13,392 nt of DNA from CAZKRU01 sp964555235 (GCA_964555235.1 CAZKRU010000092.1:1-13392); one strand, 5' to 3'. Counted from the stretch's first letter, positions 1 through 7,638 are shown. The notes: generated from the letters alone by a model not told the origin. Translations and numbers: made by a program.

Positions 1-141
1 TAGATGTGATCAGTGGGAATACGGGAGGATTTATCGGGGTGAGAGCTTTGCGACGCAACGAAGGAGGGAGAGAACAAATTGAGCAAAGCGTTGAGACTGA
101 AGACAACTAATAATTAACATCATGACACGAGCGCTGACTAA

Positions 142-675
142 TTTTTTGTGACGCGCTCGAAAAGTAATATGCAATTTTATCGATGCCATTCAAATCCTCT
201 GGAGGAGCAATCAGGAGTGGTTGCGGACCAGATCGTGCGTCTGACGAATGCCTCATCCAAAAAAGATTATCCTGAGAAATTACGGCGAGTGGTTTACATT
301 GATCCCGATACTCACTGCAGACTGGTGTTCATGACGAATTATTTTGGCCTCACCGCGTTGCAAGTAGCCCAGCTTTATAAAATGCGTTGGCAAGTGGAGT
401 TGTTTTTTAAATGGATTAAACAGAATTTGAGGATCAAGGCGTTTTTAGGACGGGAATCGAATGCAGTGAAGACTCAGATCTGGTGCGCGATCTCGACGCA
501 TGTTCTACTGCTGATCATTCGTAAGAAAATCGACCTGAAAGTGAGTATGCACACGATACTCACGGTTGTGAGCGTCAACATCTTTGAGAAAGTCCCTCTG
601 CCAGAGCTCTTTATGAATACTATAGAATCCAATCAAGAAACTCAAAACCCTAACCAGTTGCTACTCAACTACTAA
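142..675 (+). pseudogene. IS4-family transposase, C-terminal fragment
   Basis: This is the C-terminal part of a DDE transposase of the IS4 family, which cuts and pastes its own insertion sequence. Counting from the GTG at 148, residues 77-91 carry the IS4 signature Y-(2)-R-(3)-E-(6)-K as Y77, R80, E84 and K91; E84 is the third catalytic acid. Homology-like reading (two Phe codons) extends upstream to 142, where a TAA at 139-141 closes the frame. The GTG is therefore probably not a true start. The N-terminal domain and the first two catalytic Asp residues are absent, and full-length relatives are about 350-400 residues. The stretch just after the stop (676-700) may hold the element's right terminus, but the left terminus is not in the window, so the ends cannot be paired. 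It is non-functional as it stands. Family assignment is firm; the exact left boundary of the remnant is not. Confidence 0.88.
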
Positions 676-752
676 AGACCGGACAGCACTGATCCGTGCT
701 ATATTAACCCATGCCCAATATGACCGTGGGCAATGGAAAAAGGAATAAAGCC

Positions 753-977
753 ATGACCATGATACAAATTGAAAAGACAAAGACGACGTGGCCCGCGCTG
801 TCTGACATCGTGCATGTACCACATGGAGAGGCGGATTATCGGGAATTGGTCGTGTTACTTGATGAATTGGTGGACGAGGTGGGAGAGGATGAAAATCATC
901 CTTTGGCGTCCCTTATGGAAGTGATTGGGGTTCTTATTGAGAAATACGAGGACGAAAACGTTCCCGAGCTAGCTTGA
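753..977 (+). CDS. Small acidic protein resembling the HigA antitoxin N-terminal region
   Basis: A protein of 74 residues. I chose the ATG at 753 because AGGA lies about 9 bases upstream; the in-frame ATG at 711 has no ribosome binding site, and ATG 759 is a further option. The residues around ADYRELVVLLDELVDEVGED, followed by HPLASLMEVIGVLIEKYEDE, resemble the N-terminal helical part of HigA-type antitoxins of type II toxin-antitoxin systems. In those proteins a helix-turn-helix DNA-binding domain follows. Here the frame stops right after the acidic helix, and I see no HTH remnant in the next 120 bases. No HigB/RelE-like toxin frame is visible beside it, since its upstream neighbour is a transposase fragment. 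It may be an orphaned or truncated antitoxin, or a member of a short HTH-less family. The function call is an inference from recalled sequence resemblance. Confidence 0.5.
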   Translation: MTMIQIEKTKTTWPALSDIVHVPHGEADYRELVVLLDELVDEVGEDENHPLASLMEVIGVLIEKYEDENVPELA

Positions 978-1269
978 TTTTTCCCATCACTTACTCCAGC
1001 ATCTCTGCGTGATTGGCGTGGCTCCTAGACCCGCACCAAAACCGACTTTTTCAACAGAATCACTATTCATTAAGGTGAGATGCTCCAACCCTGATCGGGA
1101 ATCGGTAACGGACAAGTGTCGGATGGTTTCGTAGTGGTGACACGGCCTCTGCAACAGAATGGCGCGAAAAACTCAAAAATCGCCATCGCTGATAAAATTT
1201 TCTTGCTTCTTTTAAAAGCCCCCCCTAGGGTCAACCCCTTAAATTAAAAATAAAGAATAAAAGAAAAAT
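978..1269. other. Intergenic region upstream of rpsO, no gene seen
   Basis: I see no coding frame of family resemblance in either strand and no RNA gene. The last 60 bases before rpsO become AT-rich after a run of C residues (1219-1225), consistent with a promoter and 5' leader. In many bacteria rpsO follows infB-rbfA-truB-ribF; none of these is present here, so rpsO has been separated from that neighbourhood or the order never existed in this lineage. Confidence 0.4.
1203..1231 (+). promoter_or_regulatory. Candidate promoter for rpsO
   Basis: A TTGCTT box (1203-1208) and a TAGGGT box (1226-1231) are separated by 17 bases, 38 bases before the rpsO start. The -35 box is good and the -10 box is poor. 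This is pattern matching only. Confidence 0.25.
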
Positions 1270-1536
1270 ATGATCGCAGCAGAAGAAAAAAGCAAAATTA
1301 CCCAAGAATTCCGGGTTAATGACAAAGACACCGGGTCCACGCATGTTCAAGTGGCCCTGTTGACCCATCGTATTAACGATCTCACGGAGCACTTGCAGCA
1401 GAATAAAAAAGACCACAGTTCCCGCCGGGGACTCTTGCGCATGGTGAATCGCCGTCGCAAGTTATTGGACTACCTGCAAAGCAAGGCTTCCGAGCAATAC
1501 GATACTCTGATTAAGCGTTTGAATCTCCGTAAATAA
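1270..1536 (+). CDS. rpsO: 30S ribosomal protein S15
   Basis: S15 is a primary binder of 16S rRNA in the platform of the small ribosomal subunit. The 88-residue length is typical of bacterial S15. The conserved N-terminal DTGSTHVQVALLT segment is at residues 20-32, followed by the basic block around KKDHSSRRGLLRMVNRRRK (46-64) that contacts rRNA. The start ATG is preceded only by an A-rich leader without a clear Shine-Dalgarno sequence. The gene is followed 118 bases later by pnp, the usual rpsO-pnp order. In Escherichia coli S15 represses its own translation through its leader; the leader here is too different to infer the same by eye. Confidence 0.97.
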   Translation: MIAAEEKSKITQEFRVNDKDTGSTHVQVALLTHRINDLTEHLQQNKKDHSSRRGLLRMVNRRRKLLDYLQSKASEQYDTLIKRLNLRK

Positions 1537-1562
1537 GGGGATTTTTAACTCTTTGTCATACC

Positions 1563-1583
1563 CTCTTTTCCTGCTGAAAAGAG
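1563..1583 (+). other. Stem-loop in the rpsO-pnp spacer
   Basis: CTCTTTT at 1563-1569 pairs with AAAAGAG at 1577-1583 around a 7-base loop. A second, shorter stem (CTCC 1615-1618 with GGAG 1624-1627) lies between it and the pnp start. In E. coli the rpsO-pnp spacer holds a terminator and an RNase III-processed hairpin that controls pnp expression. The position here is comparable but the stem is short and AT-rich, and there is no T-run right after it, so processing or weak attenuation are both only possibilities. Confidence 0.35.
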
Positions 1584-1654
1584 ACCCGAATTCATTGAAA
1601 TAAAAAAACGTACTCTCCTTTCCGGAGGGACGTGAAGAAAAGGATACTACCTAT

Positions 1655-3793
1655 ATGTCGAATAAAATTACTGTCTCGGCTCCCTTTGGGGCACTGCCGA
1701 TTGCATTTGAATCTGGAAAATTAGCCAAATTGGCGGACGGTGCTGTCATCGTCACTTACGGCGAAACCATCGTGCTAGTCACGGCGGTTTCCGCAACGAA
1801 AATTAAGGATGGTCAGGATTTTTTCCCGCTCACCGTTGAATATCGCGAGCGCGCCGCAGCCGTGGGACGCTTCCCCGGCGGCTACTTTAAACGCGAAGGC
1901 CGCCCTTCGGAAAAAGAAATTCTCACCTGCCGCATGACGGATCGCCCGCTGCGTCCGCTCTTCCCGGCCGGTTACCTCTATGACACCCAGATCATCTCCA
2001 CCCTCCTCTCTGCGGATGGCGAAAATGATCCGGATATTCTGAGCATCAACGGCGCTTCGGCGGCTTTGATGGTTTCGGATATTCCGTTTAACGGGCCTGT
2101 CGCCGCAGTTCGTATCGGACGTGTCGACGGTCGCCTCGTGGCCAACCCGACCCATTCTCAACGTGCGTTGAGCGATCTCGACCTCGTCTATGTCGGATCG
2201 GACAAAGAGATTTTGATGATGGAAGGAAGCGCCGAGCAGATGCCCGAAGCTGAATTCTGCAGCGCTCTCGATTTCGCCCAAAAGGAAATTCAAATTTCCA
2301 TCCAACTCCAAAAAGAACTCGCTGCCAAAATCGGCAAGCCGAAGCGTCAGGTGCCGCTTTTCACAGTTCCCGAGGATCTTTTGGAAATCGCTTACCAAGT
2401 CGCCGGAGACCGCATTGAAGGCGCGATCTACACCCCGAGCAAAGTCGCCCGTTACAAGGCGGTCGAAGCCCTCCGGGATGAAGTCAAAATCAAGATTCTC
2501 GAGAAGAATCCAACCGCGACATCGTTTGTCATTAACTCGGCTTTCGATTACCTCCAAAAGAAAGCCTTCCGCCGCAGTATTCTTGACCTCAAGAAGCGCT
2601 GCGATGGTCGTGGTATCAATGACATCCGTCCGCTCTCGGCTGAGACTGGTTTGATTCCTCGCTCTCACGGTTCCTCGGTTTTCACTCGTGGAGAAACACA
2701 GGCTCTCTGTCACGCCACCTTGGCGGCGGTTGATGAGGCTCAGGATCTCGACGGTTACACCGGTGGAGAACAGACCAAGCGTTTCATCCTTCACTACAGT
2801 TTCCCTCCGTTTAGCGTGGGCGAAACCGGACGTGTCGGTGGATTGAATCGTCGCGAAATCGGACACGGCGCCCTCGCCGAGCGTTCCATTCTCGCGGTCA
2901 TTCCTCCTGAGCAGGACTTCGCTTATGCGATCCGTATTACCTCCGAGATTCTGGAGTCGAATGGCTCCTCCTCGATGGCATCAGTTTGCGGCGGTTGCCT
3001 CGCATTGATGGATGCCGGCGTTCCGATCACCACGACGGTGGCGGGAATTTCCGTCGGACTCGTCACGGAATTCGAAGGAAGCAACCTGAAGCGTCACTTG
3101 CTTCTCACCGATATTCTCGGAAGCGAAGATCATTACGGCGATATGGATTTCAAACTTTGTGGATCCCGCGTCGGTGTCACCGGTTTTCAATTGGACCTCA
3201 AGCTGGCCGGAATTCCGCTCAGCATGATGAAAGACTCGATCGAGTTGGCCCGAGTGGCCCGCATGAAGATTCTTGATTTCATGGATACCGTCCTTGCCAA
3301 ACCTCGCACGGAAATGTCCCCGTACGCGCCTCGGATTGAGATCATGAAGATCAATCCCGATAAGATCGGCCTCGTCATTGGACCTGGCGGAAAGAATATC
3401 AAGGGAATCGTTGCCGAAACCGGTGCTGAGATTAATATCGAAGACGACGGAACGGTGAAGATTTATTGTTCGAATCCGGACGGAATGGCGCGCGCCAAAG
3501 AGATCATCGGTGGAATGACCGGCGAAATCGAAGTCGGCAAGCTCTACCGCGGTCGTGTCGTGACGATCAAGGAATTCGGATGCTTTGTTGAAGTGATGCC
3601 CGGCATGGACGGACTCGTTCATATCTCCGAGCTCTCCGATACCCGCGTTCAAAAGACGGAAGATGTTGTCAAAGTCGGTGAAGAAGTTTGGGTCAAAGTC
3701 ATCGGAGTCGATGATCGAGGCCGTTACAAGTTGAGCCGCAAAGCAGCCATGAAAGAACGTGGTGAGATTGCTGCACAGCAACCTGCTCAATAA
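1655..3793 (+). CDS. pnp: Polyribonucleotide nucleotidyltransferase (PNPase)
   Basis: PNPase is a phosphorolytic 3'-to-5' exoribonuclease and RNA tailing enzyme. The 712-residue length is normal for the family. Visible domains in order are: first RNase PH core (about 10-145) with GRFPGGYFKREGRPSEKE at 71-88 and TDRPLRPLFP at 95-104; the helical linker (about 150-240); second RNase PH core (about 315-545) with CDGRGINDIRPLS at 316-328 and TDILGSEDHYGDMDFK at 485-500. D486 and D492 in the latter match the catalytic metal-binding aspartates. A KH domain follows (about 558-618) with the GPGG loop at 576-579, then an S1 domain (628-697). All parts are intact. The start ATG at 1655 has AAGGAT about 10 bases upstream. 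It is cotranscribed in all likelihood with rpsO upstream and the peroxiredoxin 20 bases downstream. Confidence 0.98.
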   Translation: MSNKITVSAPFGALPIAFESGKLAKLADGAVIVTYGETIVLVTAVSATKIKDGQDFFPLTVEYRERAAAVGRFPGGYFKREGRPSEKEILTCRMTDRPLRPLFPAGYLYDTQIISTLLSADGENDPDILSINGASAALMVSDIPFNGPVAAVRIGRVDGRLVANPTHSQRALSDLDLVYVGSDKEILMMEGSAEQMPEAEFCSALDFAQKEIQISIQLQKELAAKIGKPKRQVPLFTVPEDLLEIAYQVAGDRIEGAIYTPSKVARYKAVEALRDEVKIKILEKNPTATSFVINSAFDYLQKKAFRRSILDLKKRCDGRGINDIRPLSAETGLIPRSHGSSVFTRGETQALCHATLAAVDEAQDLDGYTGGEQTKRFILHYSFPPFSVGETGRVGGLNRREIGHGALAERSILAVIPPEQDFAYAIRITSEILESNGSSSMASVCGGCLALMDAGVPITTTVAGISVGLVTEFEGSNLKRHLLLTDILGSEDHYGDMDFKLCGSRVGVTGFQLDLKLAGIPLSMMKDSIELARVARMKILDFMDTVLAKPRTEMSPYAPRIEIMKINPDKIGLVIGPGGKNIKGIVAETGAEINIEDDGTVKIYCSNPDGMARAKEIIGGMTGEIEVGKLYRGRVVTIKEFGCFVEVMPGMDGLVHISELSDTRVQKTEDVVKVGEEVWVKVIGVDDRGRYKLSRKAAMKERGEIAAQQPAQ

Positions 3794-3813
3794 TTCAACG
3801 AGGAGAAAATCAT

Positions 3814-4293
3814 ATGGCCATTGCAATTGGAACCAAAGCTCCGGACTTTACGCTCAAAAGCAAAGTCGGAGATGATCTCAAAGATGTGAAACTGAGTGAG
3901 AATTTCGGCAAGAAAAATACCGTTCTTCTCTTCGTCCCTCTCGCATTCACCGGAGTCTGTACTCAGGAGTTATGCGATATTTCGAGCGGCATCGGAGCTT
4001 ACACGAGCCTCAATGCCACCGTTTACGGAATCAGCGTCGACAGTCCCTTCGCTCAAGAAGCCTGGGCAAAAAAGGATAAGATTACTCTTACCCTCCTGAG
4101 CGATCTCAACAAAACGGTCACGAAAGCGTATGATGTCGTATTCCCCAACTTGGCGGGAATCGGTGACACCGCCGCTCGTGCAGCGTTTGTGATCGATAAG
4201 AGTGGTACGGTGGTCTACAGCGAACAGACCGCGACTCCGAAGGATCTCCCGAACTTCGAAGCGGTTAAGGCTGCCCTCGCAAAGTGCTCATAA
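3814..4293 (+). CDS. Thioredoxin-fold peroxiredoxin (AhpC/TSA type)
   Basis: A 159-residue peroxiredoxin that should reduce hydrogen peroxide or alkyl hydroperoxides in the cytoplasm; it has no signal peptide. The peroxidatic cysteine motif is PLAFTGVCTQELC (residues 42-54), giving Cp at C49 with P42 and T46 in the expected places. The conserved Arg is R122 in the strand ARAAFVIDKSG. A second cysteine, C54, lies in a C-x4-C spacing as in PrxQ/BCP-type atypical 2-Cys enzymes, and a third, C158, is at the C-terminus; either could be the resolving residue. A strong GAGGAG ribosome binding site lies 8 bases before the start. It is the last gene of the rpsO-pnp run and ends at a strong terminator. 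Subfamily (AhpE-like versus PrxQ-like) is not settled. Confidence 0.92.
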   Translation: MAIAIGTKAPDFTLKSKVGDDLKDVKLSENFGKKNTVLLFVPLAFTGVCTQELCDISSGIGAYTSLNATVYGISVDSPFAQEAWAKKDKITLTLLSDLNKTVTKAYDVVFPNLAGIGDTAARAAFVIDKSGTVVYSEQTATPKDLPNFEAVKAALAKCS

Positions 4294-4314
4294 ATTAACG
4301 ACCGCTTGGTTTTC

Positions 4315-4348
4315 AAAAAAGGCGACTCCACCCGGGGTCGCCTTTTTT
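4315..4348. terminator. Bidirectional rho-independent terminator
   Basis: A run of A (4315-4320), a stem of GGCGACTCC (4321-4329) with GGGGTCGCC (4334-4342, one G-T pair) around a 4-base loop, then six T. It sits between the convergent peroxiredoxin and GNAT genes and reads as a terminator on both strands. The GNAT stop codon overlaps its T-run. Confidence 0.9.
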
Positions 4349-4877
4349 ATTTTAATCTTTGATTGGTAGGGCGGGGTCGATGACCCCGCCGGGCTTTGGG
4401 ATCGGATGTGGAGACAAATGACTCAATGACACGCGCATCGAGAGAGACCAATCGAGTCCCCTCGATAATGGTTGCCCCCAAACTTTGATAAAAGTCTTTT
4501 CCCTTGGTATTATTCACGCCAACGGTCCAGTTAATTCTGGCGCACCCTTTCTCATGAGCAATGGAACAATGTTCACGAACCAAGGCTTTTCCGATCCCTT
4601 GTGAGCGATAGAATTCGTAAACAAAAAGATCGTCCATCCAGAGACACAGTTTGACTTGAAAACTCGAGAACGTGTTATAATAGGTGAGCATTCCTACCAG
4701 TTTATCGGACGAGATGGCAACCAGAGCCTTGAACAACGGTTGAGGAGAAAAGAGCGCCTCGTGAAGGGTATTCACATTCGCTAAAAATGAATCTGCTGCC
4801 CCATCAAATTCAGCTTTTGCCTTGAGAAGGGCAAGAAGTTCAGGGGTCTCCTCTTCCCGGATTGGTCGAATCTTCAT
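4347..4877 (-). CDS. GNAT-family N-acetyltransferase
   Basis: A 176-residue acetyltransferase that would transfer an acetyl group from acetyl-CoA to an amine. Motif A is clear: the strand MDDLFVYEFYRSQGIGKAL (81-99) contains the acetyl-CoA binding R91-x-x-G94-x-G96. Y130 in FYQSLGA is at the position of the conserved general-acid tyrosine. Overall it resembles the diamine/spermidine acetyltransferase branch, but the substrate cannot be read from sequence. It starts 8 bases after the lysA stop on the same strand, so the two are probably cotranscribed. The last 14 or so residues (about 163-176, basic and Pro/Arg-rich) lie beyond the fold and are encoded by a perfect palindrome plus flank, suggesting that a repeat insertion replaced the original end of the gene. 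Confidence 0.88.
   Translation of the reverse strand: MKIRPIREEETPELLALLKAKAEFDGAADSFLANVNTLHEALFSPQPLFKALVAISSDKLVGMLTYYNTFSSFQVKLCLWMDDLFVYEFYRSQGIGKALVREHCSIAHEKGCARINWTVGVNNTKGKDFYQSLGATIIEGTRLVSLDARVIESFVSTSDPKARRGHRPRPTNQRLK
4370..4390. repeat. Perfect palindrome inside the GNAT 3' end
   Basis: GGCGGGGTC (4370-4378) is followed by GAT and then GACCCCGCC (4382-4390), a 9-bp perfect stem with a 3-base loop. It encodes residues 163-169 of the acetyltransferase and lies 27 bases from the terminator stem. It looks like a REP-type extragenic palindrome that has become coding. Only this one copy is in the window. Confidence 0.6.
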
Positions 4878-4885
4878 GACTTCAT

Positions 4886-6160
4886 TTATGGGGAACGCAG
4901 AAACGATGGCATCACCTCATTCTGCACAATTTGATCCAATCTCTGGCGATTTCGGATCAACTCCACGGAACCGTCCTTGGAAATCATCACCTCGGCGGCT
5001 TCAGGGAACGAATTGTAGTTCTTGGCGGACATGCTGGAGCAATAGGCACCCGCTCCACCGAGCACGACCAGATCACCGGGCCTTGCATCCGTTAACAAAC
5101 GGGGCAACAAGGCTTCCGGATTTCCTGGGGCCAGAGTGAGCACATCACTACTTTCGCAGCAGTGTCCGACAATGATATACTCCTCTTGAGTTCGCTCACC
5201 CTGGGTTGTCGGTACGATTTGAATCGGGTGTTCAGCTCCATACATGCTTGATCTGAGAATCTCCGTCATTCCGGCATCCATTTTGATAAATCGGTAACCT
5301 TCACGTCCGGTATCGGTCACATCGATCACCGTCGCAATCAGGGCTCCGGCGTTTGCGACCAGATACGTGCCGGGCTCCACTTCGAGATGAAGTCTACGAC
5401 CCTCTTTAACGGCAAAAGCTTGAAACGCCTCGACAACGGGAAGGCCGATCTGCACCAAGTCGGTTGTTTCTTCACCGGTCATTCGATCGATTTTATATCC
5501 ACCGCCAAGATTGAGCGTTGTCACATCCGGAAAACGCAAGCAGAGTTCCAACGACATCAACGCCACCCGTTCCCACACCTTCGGGTCACTTCCTGAGCCA
5601 ATGTGAGTATGAAGACGAGTGAACTTGAGGCCGTATTTGCTTCCAACCGCAAGCACTTCGTTCAAGTACTCATGCCAGATCCCGAAACTCGCCGAAGGAC
5701 CGCCGACATTCGTCCGATTGCTATGTCCCGAACCGAGACCGGGATTGATTCGAATGGAGAGAGACCGACCGGGACATCGTCTACCAAAAGCATGAATCTG
5801 TTCGATGGAGCAGGCATTAAACAAGACCCCCTTTTCAATGAGCTCTCCCAGATTTTCCGGAATCTGTTGAGCGGTGAGTTGAATCAGTCCGGGGGAAACT
5901 CCCGCACTTAACGCGCGATCCACCTCATAGCCGCTGCTTGCGTCCAGATGCAATCCTGCATCAACCAGCACCTTGAGAACCGCACGGGTGGGGCAAGCCT
6001 TCATCGCATAACGAGCGGTCAACCCAAACGCATTGGGAAAACCGAGTACCCGCCGTGCTTGATCTTCCAACGCTGTCTGGTCATAGACGAAGACGGGGGT
6101 TCCAAACTCCTGCTGGATGGAGCGTGCTTTCGCTTCGGTAAGAAATGAGGCTGTATTCAT
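4886..6160 (-). CDS. lysA: Diaminopimelate decarboxylase
   Basis: Converts meso-diaminopimelate to L-lysine with pyridoxal phosphate (PLP), the last step of lysine synthesis. It is a fold-type III decarboxylase of 424 residues, the usual size. The PLP lysine is K54 in YAMKACPT. HIGSG is at 186-190, the phosphate-binding glycine run GGG at 219-221, and EPGTYLVANAG at 262-272. The cysteine-glutamate active-site motif is CCESSD (334-339) with C335, and the C-terminal SAKNYNSFPEAAEV (378-391) completes the substrate/PLP pocket. The variant VGHCCESSD differs from the commoner VGPICESSD wording but keeps the catalytic Cys and Glu. The start ATG at 6160 has AAGGAA upstream. A related decarboxylase (carboxynorspermidine type) is a less likely alternative; the GNAT partner makes that worth noting. 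Confidence 0.92.
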   Translation of the reverse strand: MNTASFLTEAKARSIQQEFGTPVFVYDQTALEDQARRVLGFPNAFGLTARYAMKACPTRAVLKVLVDAGLHLDASSGYEVDRALSAGVSPGLIQLTAQQIPENLGELIEKGVLFNACSIEQIHAFGRRCPGRSLSIRINPGLGSGHSNRTNVGGPSASFGIWHEYLNEVLAVGSKYGLKFTRLHTHIGSGSDPKVWERVALMSLELCLRFPDVTTLNLGGGYKIDRMTGEETTDLVQIGLPVVEAFQAFAVKEGRRLHLEVEPGTYLVANAGALIATVIDVTDTGREGYRFIKMDAGMTEILRSSMYGAEHPIQIVPTTQGERTQEEYIIVGHCCESSDVLTLAPGNPEALLPRLLTDARPGDLVVLGGAGAYCSSMSAKNYNSFPEAAEVMISKDGSVELIRNRQRLDQIVQNEVMPSFLRSP

Positions 6161-6201
6161 AAGTGACTTGTTCCTTGACCTTCTTCCATCTATTCACCAT
6201 A

Positions 6202-6229
6202 TGGTTACAATTTGCCCTAAGAACGTCAA
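6202..6229 (-). promoter_or_regulatory. Candidate promoter for lysA-GNAT
   Basis: Read on the minus strand, TTGACG (6229-6224) and TAACCA (6207-6202) are 16 bases apart and lie about 40 bases before the lysA start. The -35 box is near consensus and the -10 box moderate. Confidence 0.35.
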
Positions 6230-6260
6230 TGCCCCTTTTTTTAAGGAATTCAGGAATTTT

Positions 6261-6485
6261 TGCCCGCGAAACACGCGAAATCCGCGAAACGTAAGAATCC
6301 CAAGTTGGAGGCGGGCTCCTTGGAGCCCTTTTCAGGATCGATCCATCGGTCTCAAACTCGTTTGAGCCCGTGGATCGAGTCCATGAAAAGACGTCCGTCG
6401 GACGACGCCTCCAACCCCCTCCCATTCTTGAATTCGATTCGCGGGCAGGATGGTTCCCTTTTTGGCGTGTTTCGCGTATTTCGCG
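6261..6485. repeat. Nested inverted-repeat element (four-way-junction-like)
   Basis: A large imperfect palindrome in the divergent lysA/hldA gap. Outer pairings: TGCCCGCGA (6261-6269) with TCGCGGGCA (6439-6447); AAGAAT (6294-6299) with ATTCTT (6424-6429); TTGGAGGCG (6305-6313) with CGCCTCCAA (6406-6414). Enclosed are three stem-loops: GGGCTCC/GGAGCCC (6313-6328); a long arm 6328-6345 with 6371-6390, tipped by CTCAAAC/GTTTGAG (6351-6366); and CGTCC/GGACG (6392-6404). Outside lie inverted arms made of 9-base units (6265-6291 and, reversed, 6459-6485). No coding frame here looks real. It could be a repeat of mobile origin or fold as RNA or cruciform DNA; pairing was found by eye. Confidence 0.7.
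6265..6291 (+). repeat. Three tandem 9-base units, CGCGAAANN
   Basis: CGCGAAACA, CGCGAAATC and CGCGAAACG follow each other without a gap. The same unit type recurs in reverse at 6459-6485 and in forward orientation at 11195-11221, and a related CGCCAAG-type form occurs at 11399-11418 and 11507-11526. Confidence 0.8.
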
Positions 6486-6565
6486 GGAAATGCCCTCTCC
6501 TTTTGGATTTCAATCCCCCCACCCGGTTTCACCTCGAAGATCGGGTTTTGTTTTAGACAGAAGTG
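6445..6565 (-). repeat. Dispersed 120-bp repeat, copy 1
   Basis: The reverse complement of this stretch aligns with 11115-11234 at roughly 90 percent identity by eye, with two single-base gaps. The shared part includes GGGGGGATTGAAATCCAAAA and the three 9-base CGCGAAA-type units. Similarity ends sharply at ATCCTGC on one side and at CACTTCTGTC on the other. The copy lies directly upstream of hldA and may contribute to its leader. It has no convincing coding potential. Confidence 0.88.
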
Positions 6566-6626
6566 AAACAAGGCTATTTTCCGCGCTTGATGCCCTCCCC
6601 TTGTTCCGTTAAACAAAGGGCCACTC

Positions 6627-7637
6627 ATGAATGCGGAACGACTCGATCATCTCCTGGCCCAAGTTAAAAATGTCCGGATTCTCGTCATCGGCGATCTGAT
6701 GCTCGACGAATTCATCTGGGGAAAAGTCTCTCGCATCTCTCCCGAGGCCCCGGTTCCGGTCGTTGAAGTCGAGCGCTCGACCAATTATCCTGGAGGTGCG
6801 GCGAACGTCGTCCGCAATCTTTGTGCGTTCACACCTCACGCCGCCATGGCCGGTGTCGTTGGAAAAGATGCCACCGGTGCAGAATTGATTGAGCTACTCA
6901 ACGAAGGAGGCGCCTGCGCGGAGGGAGTTCATCAGAGCCCGGATCGTCCGACGACCCGAAAAACCCGCATTATTGCCCGTCACCAACAGGTCGTTCGAGT
7001 GGATCGCGAATTAAAATCACCCCTCACCCCGAAAGAACGCGAAACCCTCCTCGCCTTTCTGATTCAGGAAATTCCAAAAGTGGATGCCTTGATCATTGAG
7101 GACTACGGCAAGGGAATGCTGGATCAAGCGCTCGTGCAACGAATTCTTCAGGAAGCGCAACGACACGGGAAAATCGTTACGGTCGATCCCAATCCCCACA
7201 ATGTTCTTGATTGGTCCGGGGCGACGGCCATTAAGCCCAATCGTAGCGAAGCTTTGGCCGCAGCCGGACTTTCCCATCGTGAAGACAAGGAGGCGGTTTC
7301 GGATGCCGCCAAGATTCTCCTTCAACGATGGAAGACAAATTACCTTCTGATCACATTGGGCGACGAGGGGATGCTTCTTTATCACGGCACTGACAAACCA
7401 TTCCACACCCCCACTCGTGCCCAGGAAGTTTTTGACGTTACCGGAGCGGGAGACACGGCGATTGCGCTTTTTACACTCGCATTAGCTGCTGGATCCACAG
7501 GAATTGAAGCCGCGGAGCTCGCAAATCACGCCTCCGGCGTCGTGGTTGGAAAATTGGGAACTGCCACACTGACTCCGGATGAGCTGCGACAAAGTTTTCA
7601 AGAAATTCAAAAATCGGCTTCGACAGGAATCCGGTAA
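6627..7637 (+). CDS. hldA: D-glycero-beta-D-manno-heptose-7-phosphate kinase (HldE domain I type)
   Basis: A PfkB-family sugar kinase that phosphorylates heptose 7-phosphate at C1 on the way to ADP-heptose for lipopolysaccharide. At 336 residues it corresponds to the kinase half of HldE (RfaE); the C-terminal cytidylyltransferase-like adenylyltransferase half is absent, so a separate HldC must exist elsewhere. Signatures: VIGDLMLDEFIWGKVSRISPE (start 20), which is very characteristic of RfaE; the substrate-binding YPGGAANVVRNL (54-65); DPNPHN (187-192); KPNRSE (203-208); and the catalytic anion-hole motif DVTGAGDT (270-277) with D276 as base. The ribosome binding site is weak (AAAGGG). gmhB starts one base after the stop, so the two consecutive pathway steps are in one operon. 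Confidence 0.93.
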   Translation: MNAERLDHLLAQVKNVRILVIGDLMLDEFIWGKVSRISPEAPVPVVEVERSTNYPGGAANVVRNLCAFTPHAAMAGVVGKDATGAELIELLNEGGACAEGVHQSPDRPTTRKTRIIARHQQVVRVDRELKSPLTPKERETLLAFLIQEIPKVDALIIEDYGKGMLDQALVQRILQEAQRHGKIVTVDPNPHNVLDWSGATAIKPNRSEALAAAGLSHREDKEAVSDAAKILLQRWKTNYLLITLGDEGMLLYHGTDKPFHTPTRAQEVFDVTGAGDTAIALFTLALAAGSTGIEAAELANHASGVVVGKLGTATLTPDELRQSFQEIQKSASTGIR

Positions 7638-7638
7638 G

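Noticed and set aside
3..110. Frame open from the window edge for 35 codons, ending TAA at 108-110
   Set aside because: Too short and without recognisable family features; it could be the end of an upstream gene but nothing in the window supports that.
1775..2866. Long minus-strand frame of 363 codons opposite pnp
   Set aside because: It is the antisense shadow of the well-conserved pnp gene with no family resemblance.
2981..3826. Minus-strand frame of 281 codons opposite the pnp 3' half
   Set aside because: Shadow of pnp; the plus strand encodes the intact catalytic, KH and S1 domains.
6265..6291. CRISPR array
   Set aside because: The repeat unit is 9 bases with no spacers, and no cas genes are in the window.
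6081..6628. Several overlapping frames on both strands in the lysA/hldA gap
   Set aside because: They arise because the 9-base units (three codons) and palindromes stay open in many frames; no start signals or domain features.
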